Assembly: GCA_051209155.1 (NCBI GenBank)
Contig: JBPJGB010000001.1
DNA length: 64,000 bases
Strand: one strand, 5' to 3'
DNA from: Actomonas sp051209155
GTDB taxonomy: Bacteria > Verrucomicrobiota > Verrucomicrobiia > Opitutales > Opitutaceae
The notes under the pieces were generated by a model. That model did no database searches, was not told the DNA's origin, and saw only the letters and a program-made list of their open reading frames with translations. Position numbers and translations under genes: made by a program. Shown piece after piece: positions 43,134 to 49,917 of the stretch. The number at the start of each line of letters is the position of its first letter. The first letter of the stretch is position 1.

Positions 43134-43750
43134 CCCGCCGCCGCCCGATTTTGTTGACCGGTTTCGAGCCCTTTGGGCCCGAGAAAACCAATCCCTCGGC
43201 GGCCATCGTCGATCGGCTGGTGGGTCGCACGATCGCGGGACACCCGGTGGTGGGCGAGACCTTGCCCGTCGTTTTCGGTGAATCGCGGCGACGCTTGGAA
43301 GCTTTGCTGGAGGAGCATCGTCCGCACCTCGTGGTTTGTCTCGGTGTGGCGGGTAATCGGCGGGCGATCTCGCTGGAGCGGGTGGCGATCAACGTCGCGG
43401 ATGCGTCGATCCCGGACAACGCGGGGGTGCAGCCGCGGGACCTGGCGGTGGAGCGGGGCGGTCCGACGGCGTATTGGTCGAGCCTGCCCCTGCGGGTGAT
43501 GGAGGCGGCGCTGCGTGGTGCCGAGGTGCCGGTTGAACTTTCATCCACGGCAGGGACCTACGTCTGCAACCAACTTTTTTATGGGCTCATGCATGTGCTG
43601 CGGCAGCGTCGCGGCGTGCGCGGCGGCTTCGTGCATGTGCCGCGAGCGCGGCGTGGCCTGAGTGCGGCCCGGATGGCCGCGGCGGTCGAGATCGCGTTGG
43701 CCGCGGCGGTGGCGACTAAGACCTCGGGGCGAGGCCAGCGACAGCGGTGA
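43130..43750 (+). CDS. pcp: Pyrrolidone-carboxylate peptidase (pyroglutamyl peptidase I, C15)
   Basis: 206 residues. Cysteine peptidase that removes N-terminal pyroglutamate from peptides. Family motifs: ILLTGFEPFGPEKTNPSA, LGVAGNRRAISLERVAINVA with the catalytic Glu, STAGTYVCNQLFYGLMH with the catalytic Cys and FVHVPRA with the catalytic His. It overlaps pxpA by 4 bases; the product, 5-oxoproline, is the substrate of the PxpABC enzyme encoded just before, so the three genes form a complete scavenging route to glutamate. Its 3' end overlaps the convergent S26-like gene by 35 bases. Confidence 0.93.
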   Translation: MTRRRPILLTGFEPFGPEKTNPSAAIVDRLVGRTIAGHPVVGETLPVVFGESRRRLEALLEEHRPHLVVCLGVAGNRRAISLERVAINVADASIPDNAGVQPRDLAVERGGPTAYWSSLPLRVMEAALRGAEVPVELSSTAGTYVCNQLFYGLMHVLRQRRGVRGGFVHVPRARRGLSAARMAAAVEIALAAAVATKTSGRGQRQR

Positions 43751-44228
43751 CCTTGGCGTGGGGATCGGCGTGGTAGGCTTCGACGACGACGCCGAAAAGG
43801 TTCTCGGCCGTCACGCCTTCACCGTCGTGCATGCGATTGTTCAAGCCGGCCACGCGCCAACCGGTTTTGCATTTGGCCACGAGCACGTGCGCCACCGAAC
43901 GTTGTTCGGAATTGGTGTAGATCACGGTCTGGCCACGGCGCAGCTCATCGAATTTCACGGGAGCAACCACCAGCACGGTGCCGGGTTGGTAGAGCGGGAG
44001 CATTGACTGTCCCTGACCGCGCAGGGTGATGCCGTTGAACGCGGCGGCGCGGGCTTCGGCCTGGGCCCACAACAGGGAACTCGGAACACCTTGCGAAGCG
44101 GGCGTTTCCGCGACGTAGATGCCGCGCACCCATTTCACCGGTTTGGCGGATCGTTCGGCGGCGAAGCTGGCACTGCTGATCGTGAGCAGGGCGAGAGTGA
44201 TTGCCGTTAGCCGAAGGACACGTGCCAC
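43716..44228 (-). CDS. Secreted S26/S24-like protein with Ser-His signal-peptidase pattern
   Basis: 170 residues if it starts at GTG 44228, which gives a clean signal peptide (VLRLTAITLALLTISSASFA). The mature part has GQGQSMLPLYQPGTVLVV (Ser75 in GxSMxP), RRGQTVIYTN and SVAHVLVAK with His114 where bacterial signal peptidases have Lys, then RVAGLNNRMHDGEG (Asp135) and ENLFGVVV. A Ser/His pair about 39 residues apart is the pattern of the ER/archaeal/SipW type of signal peptidase. Unlike those it has no membrane anchor other than the signal peptide. No ATG is available in this frame; the longer open frame reaches into lgt. Function unknown; it could be a lone periplasmic peptidase or an inactive relative. 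Confidence 0.65.
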   Translation of the reverse strand: MARVLRLTAITLALLTISSASFAAERSAKPVKWVRGIYVAETPASQGVPSSLLWAQAEARAAAFNGITLRGQGQSMLPLYQPGTVLVVAPVKFDELRRGQTVIYTNSEQRSVAHVLVAKCKTGWRVAGLNNRMHDGEGVTAENLFGVVVEAYHADPHAKVTAVAGLAPRS

Positions 44229-44237
44229 GGAAAGAGT

Positions 44238-44256
44238 AGCATGCAAAAAGCATGCT
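44238..44256. other. Perfect palindrome between lgt and the S26-like gene
   Basis: AGCATGC (44238-44244), a 5-A spacer, and GCATGCT (44250-44256) form a perfect 7-bp inverted repeat. It lies 10 bases upstream of the proposed GTG start of the S26-like gene and 46 bases after the lgt stop. It may be an operator, or a hairpin with a T5 loop that masks the start. Confidence 0.35.
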
Positions 44257-44302
44257 GAGTGCCCAACCCAATTCACTAGGGTTGATTGCCCAGTCCAAAC
44301 GG

Positions 44303-45133
44303 TCAGGTGGCCGCGGTTCGTTTGGCGCGGGCGATCATGATCGCTCCGACCACGACCATAAAAATCGAGTAGAAGGTGCCGCGAGAGAGGCCGAAAATGA
44401 GGTCGGCATCCGGCTCGCGAAAGATCTCGCTGACGCTGCGCGCGATCGCGTAGCCGATGAGGAATTCGCCGGTGAGCCGCCCCGGGGAGCGTTCGGGCGC
44501 GTCGGTGCGCCAGTAGCGCCAAGCCGTGAAGGCGAGCAGGGCGAGCCCTTCCAATGCGGCCTCGTAGAGCTGGGAAGGGTGCCGTGGCGGCACCATGATG
44601 ACTTTGAGTTTGGGATCGCTTTGCGGGAAGATGACAGCCCAAGGCACGTCGGTGACCTTGCCCCAGAGTTCACCTTTGATGAAGTTGGCGACGCGCACGA
44701 GGAACAGGCCCGGCGGGGTCGCGGTGACCACGGCATCGGCCAGTTTGGCAAACGGAATCCGGTGCCTGCGGGCAAACCAAAGCATGGCGAAGGCCACGCC
44801 GACGAATCCGCCGTGCGAGGCCATGCCTCCCTGCCAGACTTTGAGCAGGTCCAGCGGCGCGCGGAAGATCGTGGCCGGTTCATAGAGCACAAAATAACCG
44901 AGCCGCCCGCCGAGCATGACGCCCACGATGAGGGCGGTGAGCAGATCCGACACGGCGGCGGGCGGCATCGGCAAACGGCCGCGCACGGCGGCGCGGTAAA
45001 GGATCCAGCCCCCGATCGCGAAGCCGAGCAGGTAACCGAGGCCGTAGTAACGGATGCCGAAGTTTTCGGAAAACTGGATCAGGAACGGATCCAGATCGTG
45101 CACCCAGTGCGAGGGCTCGTTGACGGGCTCCAT
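44303..45133 (-). CDS. lgt: Prolipoprotein diacylglyceryl transferase
   Basis: 276 residues with 7 membrane segments. Lgt moves diacylglycerol from phosphatidylglycerol to the lipobox Cys of preprolipoproteins. Seen: FGIRYYGLGYLLGFAIGGW, MLGGRLGYFVLYEP, GMASHGGFVGVAFAML, LVRVANFIKGELWGKVT with the conserved Arg/Asn/Gly and PRHPSQLYEAALEG. Middle gene of a minus-strand set: CNNM/CBS gene, 24 bases, lgt, 74 bases, S26-like gene. Predicted lipoproteins elsewhere in the window would be its substrates. Confidence 0.95.
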   Translation of the reverse strand: MEPVNEPSHWVHDLDPFLIQFSENFGIRYYGLGYLLGFAIGGWILYRAAVRGRLPMPPAAVSDLLTALIVGVMLGGRLGYFVLYEPATIFRAPLDLLKVWQGGMASHGGFVGVAFAMLWFARRHRIPFAKLADAVVTATPPGLFLVRVANFIKGELWGKVTDVPWAVIFPQSDPKLKVIMVPPRHPSQLYEAALEGLALLAFTAWRYWRTDAPERSPGRLTGEFLIGYAIARSVSEIFREPDADLIFGLSRGTFYSIFMVVVGAIMIARAKRTAAT

Positions 45134-45157
45134 GAGTCGAGAAACGCGGCGGCCGTT

Positions 45158-46261
45158 CTAGTCGGCGGGAGGGAAGGGCGCGATGTTGCTGTCGCCGTCG
45201 GCGGGCGGTTTGTCGGAAGAGGTCGCCGGACGCTTTTGGCGGGGTTGCTTGAGCAGGCGGCTGCGCGCGAGTTCGCGCATGTCGACCGCCATGTCGTCCT
45301 TTTCGAAGATCTCCTTGCCGATGAGATGTTCCATCACGTCCTCCATCGTGAGCACGCCGGCGGTCGAGCCGAACTCATCGACCACGACGAGAAGCTGCTG
45401 GTGGGTCTTTAAGAACTCCTGCAAGGCTTGGCTGGCGGTAGCGGTTTCGGGGATGAAATGGATCTCGTGCATGTGCGCCGCGATCAGGTCGTTTTCCAGA
45501 TCGCTGGCCACGGCTTTGAGGAGATCCCGACGGCGCACCAGGCCGACGATGTCGTCGAGACTTTCCTGATACACAGGGATGCGGGCAAAGGGGATGTTGG
45601 GGTAGGCGTCGAAGACCTCGCCCACGGTGTCGGTGCGTTTGAGCGCGGTGACGACGGTGCGTGGCGTCATGATTTCCACCACCCGAACCTCGTCGAGGGA
45701 GAGCGCGTTGGCGATGATGCTGGACTCGCTCTTGGTCAGGGAGCCCTCCTGCGCGCCGCGTTCGGCGAGAAGGATGATCTCCTCTTCGGAATCCGTCTTT
45801 TCGGGCGGGTTGGGAATGACCCAGCGGACGAGCAGGTTGCAGAAATAGGTGATGGGGCGCAGCGCGTTGCGCATCCAGAGGAGCGGATAAACGACGTGCG
45901 GCTGCAGTTGCTTGCGGTAGACGACGCCGAGGTTCTTGGGGATGACTTCGGAGATGAACAGGATACCGAGCGTCATCAGCCCCGACACCACGCCCAGCCA
46001 GGCCTCCCCGTAGAGTTTGATCGCGAGGCCGCCGATGATGATCGAGCCGAGGGTGTTCGCGATGGTGTTGAGGGTGAGGATCGTCGAGATGGTTTCGTCG
46101 AGTCCGTTCTTGAGCTGCTCGAGGATCGCGCCGCGGCGAGGGCGGGCCTTTTTCAAGGATTCCACCTCGCTGACGGTGGTGCTGAGAATCAACGCCTCCA
46201 TCAGGGAACAGACGAAGGAGATGCCGAGAGTAAGAATGATCGCGAGGGCGAACAGGAACAT
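45158..46261 (-). CDS. CNNM transmembrane and CBS-pair protein (HlyC/CorC-like)
   Basis: 367 residues. N-terminal DUF21/CNNM membrane domain (1 to about 150: LGISFVCSLMEALILSTTVS, LNTIANTLGSIIIGGLAI, FISEVIPKNLGVVYRKQ), then a CBS pair (about 185-305: VEIMTPRTVVTALKRTDTVG, IPVYQESLDDIVGLVRRRD, VVDEFGSTAGVLTMEDVMEH). The usual C-terminal CorC/HlyC domain is missing and replaced by a basic, then Pro/Asp-rich tail. The family is linked to magnesium efflux or homeostasis, with CBS domains sensing nucleotides. Placed upstream of lgt on the minus strand. Confidence 0.88.
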   Translation of the reverse strand: MFLFALAIILTLGISFVCSLMEALILSTTVSEVESLKKARPRRGAILEQLKNGLDETISTILTLNTIANTLGSIIIGGLAIKLYGEAWLGVVSGLMTLGILFISEVIPKNLGVVYRKQLQPHVVYPLLWMRNALRPITYFCNLLVRWVIPNPPEKTDSEEEIILLAERGAQEGSLTKSESSIIANALSLDEVRVVEIMTPRTVVTALKRTDTVGEVFDAYPNIPFARIPVYQESLDDIVGLVRRRDLLKAVASDLENDLIAAHMHEIHFIPETATASQALQEFLKTHQQLLVVVDEFGSTAGVLTMEDVMEHLIGKEIFEKDDMAVDMRELARSRLLKQPRQKRPATSSDKPPADGDSNIAPFPPAD

Positions 46262-46646
46262 GAGTTCCGGTGATTAGCGGTGAGCGGGTGGGGGATGACG
46301 ATGAAAAACGGATGGCGCGGTTTTTGGCGTTCGCGTGAGCTGAAACGCCACCGGTTGGCTCGCGCCCGCTAGGCCCGTTTGCACAGGTCCACTGATCAGG
46401 CGATGGAATCCCGGTTTTGGATCGAACTGAGGGAAAGGATCTTAGCAAGTTGGCGAATAGGTAAACCACGCTCGGTTGGTGAGTTATGGTGGGGTGTATT
46501 GCCTATTCCATGACGCCGCAACGGTTGCGCAGGAACGACCAACCCGTGCGCAGCGCCACCGCACAATTTGCGGTAGGATCGCCGCAACCCGGGAAGGGTC
46601 TTCGGACCCGACCCTCTTGCCCTACAACTTCCAGCCTGTCCTTGCC
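46262..46646. other. 385-bp divergent intergenic region with structured leader before the multihaem cytochrome
   Basis: This gap separates the CNNM gene from the cytochrome cluster. The half nearest the cytochrome gene is rich in short perfect stems: a 13-base dyad CGCAACGGTTGCG (46517-46529), CCGCA/TGCGG (46559-46573, 5-base loop), and GGGTC-TTCG-GACCC (46596-46609, a UUCG tetraloop hairpin). Further upstream GGCGTT/AACGCC is seen around 46325-46350. This suggests a structured 5' leader or operator region. I compared it by eye with the GEMM/c-di-GMP riboswitch and do not find its conserved core. No convincing -35/-10 pair is visible. Confidence 0.35.
46596..46609 (+). other. UUCG tetraloop hairpin in the cytochrome leader
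   Basis: GGGTC (46596-46600), TTCG, GACCC (46605-46609): a perfect 5-bp stem capped by the very stable C(UUCG)G loop. It lies 37 bases before the ATG of the multihaem cytochrome gene. No T-run follows, so termination is unlikely; it may be part of a leader RNA. Confidence 0.4.
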
Positions 46647-47426
46647 ATGAATGTCGGACGATTTCGGTGGTCTCAACGCTACCTCTTCCTCGGAGTAGGT
46701 CTCTGGTCGTTGATCTTTTTGGGATGCGTGATGGTGCAGCGCACGATGTTGCTGCCGCCCACGATTCCGGGTGCCACCTTCGCCGGCTCCGAGAGCTGCG
46801 TGGAGTGTCACGAGAAGATCACCTCCTCCTTCCACGATGCCACGCACGCTCGCTTGATCGCTGATGGCGCCTCGCCGACCGAGATCGGTTGCGAGTCGTG
46901 CCATGGTCCCGGCAGCCTGCACGTCGAGGCCGGTGGCACGCTCGGCACCATCCTCAATCCGCGCGGCAATCCCGACACCTGCTTCCAGTGCCACACCGAC
47001 AAGCGGGGTGAGTTCGCGCTGCCGCACGCGCACCCGCTCGGCGAGGGCAAGCTCGCCTGCACCGATTGCCATGATTCGCACAAGGGTGACGCCACGCTCG
47101 GCGGCGGTATGCAGTTGGCCTCTGCCAACGACACCTGTTTCCAGTGCCACTCGGCGCAGCAGGGGCCGTTCGTCTTTGAACACGAGGCCGGTCGCGAGGG
47201 CTGCGTGGTCTGCCACTCACCGCACGGTTCCGTGAACGACAAGATGCTCAAGGCCCGCAACCAGACGTTGTGTCTGCAGTGCCACTTCCAAGAGCAGACC
47301 GTCGCCGGTGACCTGCTCATCGGTGGCCGCAATCACAACAGTTTCGTGACCCGCGGCACCTGCTGGACGGCCGGCTGCCACGAAGCCATCCACGGCTCCC
47401 ATGTGAACTCCTCACTTCGCTTCTGA
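46647..47426 (+). CDS. Multihaem c-type cytochrome, MtrA/MtoA/DmsE-like
   Basis: 259 residues from ATG 46647. A signal-anchor (about 11-31) is followed by seven CXXCH sites (CVECH at 51, CESCH at 82, then CFQCH, CTDCH, CFQCH, CVVCH, CLQCH) and a last CX4CH, CWTAGCHEAIHGSH. The spacing with alternating distal His (HDATHARL, DSHKGD, SPHGS) and the C-terminal HGS motif resemble the periplasmic MtrA/DmsE family, which normally has ten haems; eight are visible here. Such proteins sit inside an MtrB-type porin and conduct electrons across the outer membrane. The porin gene follows 44 bases later. The frame is open to 46476, but only this start gives an export signal. Confidence 0.85.
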   Translation: MNVGRFRWSQRYLFLGVGLWSLIFLGCVMVQRTMLLPPTIPGATFAGSESCVECHEKITSSFHDATHARLIADGASPTEIGCESCHGPGSLHVEAGGTLGTILNPRGNPDTCFQCHTDKRGEFALPHAHPLGEGKLACTDCHDSHKGDATLGGGMQLASANDTCFQCHSAQQGPFVFEHEAGREGCVVCHSPHGSVNDKMLKARNQTLCLQCHFQEQTVAGDLLIGGRNHNSFVTRGTCWTAGCHEAIHGSHVNSSLRF

Positions 47427-47470
47427 TTCGACCCACCCCTTGCCCATAGCCTTCCAAAACACCGCCTGCC

Positions 47471-49513
47471 ATGTCCTCTTCACGACGCATTCGGAATCTG
47501 CTGGCGACCATCGCGGCCGCCTCCTTAGCGCCCGCCCTTACCGCCCAAGTCGATGTCAGCGGCACGCTGGCCGTTGGCGGCGGCGGCACGCTGCTCGATG
47601 GCAATCGCGCCGCCTATCAATCATGGTCTCAGCAAAAGAAGGACGGCTTCGGCGGACTCGAGCAACTCACCCTGACCCAGGATGGCGATAACTCGTCCTT
47701 GCAGATCGACGCCCGCGCGCTCGTTGGCACCGGGGACTACGGTCTGACCGTCGACTGGGAGTCGTATTCCGGCGTCTACGTTGATGCCGGTTTCAAGGCG
47801 TTTCGCACCTTCTACGACGCGGACGGTGGTTACATCCCGACCGATGGCCTGTGGCTGCCGGTGATTCCGGACATTGCGCAGATCGATCGGCGCAGTTACT
47901 GGATCGAGCTCGGCTTCCTGCCCGAGGATCATCCGGACTGGGTCATTCGCTACCAACGTGACACCCGCGATGGCACGAAGGGTTCAACGCACTGGGGCGA
48001 CAGCAGTTTGTCCTCCGCCGGTTCACGTTACATCGTGCCGACGTTCTATGTGCTCGAAGAACGGACCGATCGGTTCACGGTCGATGTTTCCGACGAGTCG
48101 GCCAATGGCTCGTGGCAGGCCGGCGTGCGTTACCAGGAAAACGCCTCGGACAACCAAAAGAACACCCGCCGGCGTCCCTTTGAATCGGCCGACCGCTACC
48201 TCACCACCAACGATCAAACCACCAGCGACCTGTTCGCCGCGCACGGTTACGTGAGCCGTAATCTCAGCGAGCAGTGGCGCATGTCGGTGGGGGCGATTCA
48301 CACCCGCTTGGACACGCAACTCGATGGCACGCGCATCTTCGGTTCGGCCGGCTATGATCCGGTTTACGATGTGTCCTACCCGACACGTCAGCAGCGCGAC
48401 GAAGGCTACTACGATCTCACCGGGGAGAATCAGCTCAAGCAGACTGTCGCCAACCTCAACTTCGTTTACACGCCCAGCAAGAATTGGTCGATCCGCCCCA
48501 CGATCCGGTTCGAGGACCTGCGCGTGGACAACGTCTCGGAGTTCGTCGAAACGCAAGTGGGGCGGGGACCGGCCTACCCGATGGCCGAGGAGCACTTCAT
48601 GGGTGAGTCCAACAAGGACTGGCAGGAGGTCTCCGGCCGCCTCGAAGTTCGTTACACCGGTATCCCCAACTGGACGCACAACCTTCGCGGCGAGTGGCTC
48701 AGTGGCAACGGCACGCTCATGGAGGAACTCATCGATGAGCACACGGGCTCCATCGACATCGACCGCGACACCGAGCTCGACCGCACGACCCACAAATACA
48801 CCTACACCGCCAATTGGTATGTGCAGCCGGGGCTCACCTTCGCCACCCAGGCTTACTATCGTCTCCGCGTAAACGATTTCACCAACCTCCGTGACAGCAC
48901 GCCCGGAGCCACGGGCGGCGACCGTTACCCGGCCTACATCATCGGGCAGGATTTTGAGACCACCGACTTCAACATCCGCATGACCTGGCGGCCTGCGAGC
49001 AACCTCACCTTCGTCACCCGCTTTGACTTGCAGGACAACTCCGTGGTCACCACCGAGGCCGGCTTCCTCAAGGCCGAGAGCTCCACCACCAAGTCGCGCG
49101 TTCTCAGCCAGAGCGTCACCTGGTTGCCGACGACGCGGCTCTACATCGTGGCCACCGTCAATGCCGTCAACGACGACCTCGTGACCCCCGCCACTGCTCG
49201 GGTGCTCAATGGTAACAACGACTACCTGAGCGGCGCCCTCACGGCCGGCTACGCGGTCAACGAGGAGTCAGACCTGCTCTTCGATCTCGGATACACCGAA
49301 GCCGACAACTACGTGGACAGCTCCGCCCTCAGCGTGCCCTACCTCTCCGGATTCAAGAACACCTACGCCGCCGCCACCTGGGTCTACCGCGCGTCGGAAA
49401 AACTGGTTTACCACTTCCGCTACAGTTATGCGAAGAACGACGACGACCTCGTCGGCGACTTCAACGATTACGAGGCGCACACCTTCTACGCCAAGGTGCA
49501 GTATATGTTCTGA
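47471..49513 (+). CDS. MtrB/PioB/MtoB-like outer-membrane porin of a porin-cytochrome conduit
   Basis: 680 residues. Signal peptide (RNLLATIAAASLAPALTAQ) followed by a long series of alternating beta-strands with aromatic girdles and a C-terminal strand ending TFYAKVQYMF, with Phe last, as in outer-membrane barrels. Length fits MtrB-like proteins of about 26-28 strands (about 650-860 residues). Stretches such as NTRRRPFESADRYLTTNDQT and FVYTPSKNWSIRPTIRFEDL resemble the decahaem-associated outer-membrane family. The call rests on barrel pattern, length and its place right after the MtrA-like cytochrome; the N-terminal CXXC of Shewanella MtrB is absent. Confidence 0.8.
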   Translation: MSSSRRIRNLLATIAAASLAPALTAQVDVSGTLAVGGGGTLLDGNRAAYQSWSQQKKDGFGGLEQLTLTQDGDNSSLQIDARALVGTGDYGLTVDWESYSGVYVDAGFKAFRTFYDADGGYIPTDGLWLPVIPDIAQIDRRSYWIELGFLPEDHPDWVIRYQRDTRDGTKGSTHWGDSSLSSAGSRYIVPTFYVLEERTDRFTVDVSDESANGSWQAGVRYQENASDNQKNTRRRPFESADRYLTTNDQTTSDLFAAHGYVSRNLSEQWRMSVGAIHTRLDTQLDGTRIFGSAGYDPVYDVSYPTRQQRDEGYYDLTGENQLKQTVANLNFVYTPSKNWSIRPTIRFEDLRVDNVSEFVETQVGRGPAYPMAEEHFMGESNKDWQEVSGRLEVRYTGIPNWTHNLRGEWLSGNGTLMEELIDEHTGSIDIDRDTELDRTTHKYTYTANWYVQPGLTFATQAYYRLRVNDFTNLRDSTPGATGGDRYPAYIIGQDFETTDFNIRMTWRPASNLTFVTRFDLQDNSVVTTEAGFLKAESSTTKSRVLSQSVTWLPTTRLYIVATVNAVNDDLVTPATARVLNGNNDYLSGALTAGYAVNEESDLLFDLGYTEADNYVDSSALSVPYLSGFKNTYAAATWVYRASEKLVYHFRYSYAKNDDDLVGDFNDYEAHTFYAKVQYMF

Positions 49514-49560
49514 TTGCCCTTACCCGTCAGCCCGAACCCCAGCCGAACCGTTCCATCACT

Positions 49561-49905
49561 ATGAAAACTCGAACCTTGATCCTGGTCGCCGTCCTTTGCA
49601 CCGCCGGTGCGGTGGCTCGCGCTCAGACCAACGACCCGCAGACCAATTGGGAAAAACAATGCGCCCGTTGCCATGCCAAGGATGGCTCCGCCAACACCAA
49701 GCCCGGCAAGAAACTCAAATTAAAGGACTATCGGGATCCGGCCGTGCAGGCCCTGTTCTCCGATGAAGAGATCATGAAGGTCATGGTCGAGGGCATCACC
49801 AACGACAAAGGCAAACAGGAGATGCCATCCTACACCGAGAAACTTTCGCCCGAGGAAATGGAAGCCCTCATCCCCTACGTGCGAAGCCTGGCCAGTCCAC
49901 AGTAA
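49561..49905 (+). CDS. Periplasmic monohaem cytochrome c (MtoD-like position)
   Basis: 114 residues. Signal peptide cut after about residue 21 (VARA-QTN). One haem site CARCH (34-38), and a probable axial Met in KQEMPSYTEKLS near the C-terminus, ending in the class I helix SPEEMEALIPYVRSLA. A small soluble class I cytochrome that can shuttle electrons between the inner-membrane NapC-type protein and the porin-cytochrome complex. In Sideroxydans the mto cluster contains a monohaem cytochrome (MtoD) in the same company; this is the basis for the comparison. Confidence 0.88.
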   Translation: MKTRTLILVAVLCTAGAVARAQTNDPQTNWEKQCARCHAKDGSANTKPGKKLKLKDYRDPAVQALFSDEEIMKVMVEGITNDKGKQEMPSYTEKLSPEEMEALIPYVRSLASPQ

Positions 49906-49917
49906 GGGCCTCCCGCC

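Noticed and set aside
46262..46646. Possible c-di-GMP-I (GEMM) riboswitch before the cytochrome cluster
   Set aside because: The conserved GEMM core and tetraloop-receptor pattern could not be found on either strand; only unrelated short hairpins are present.
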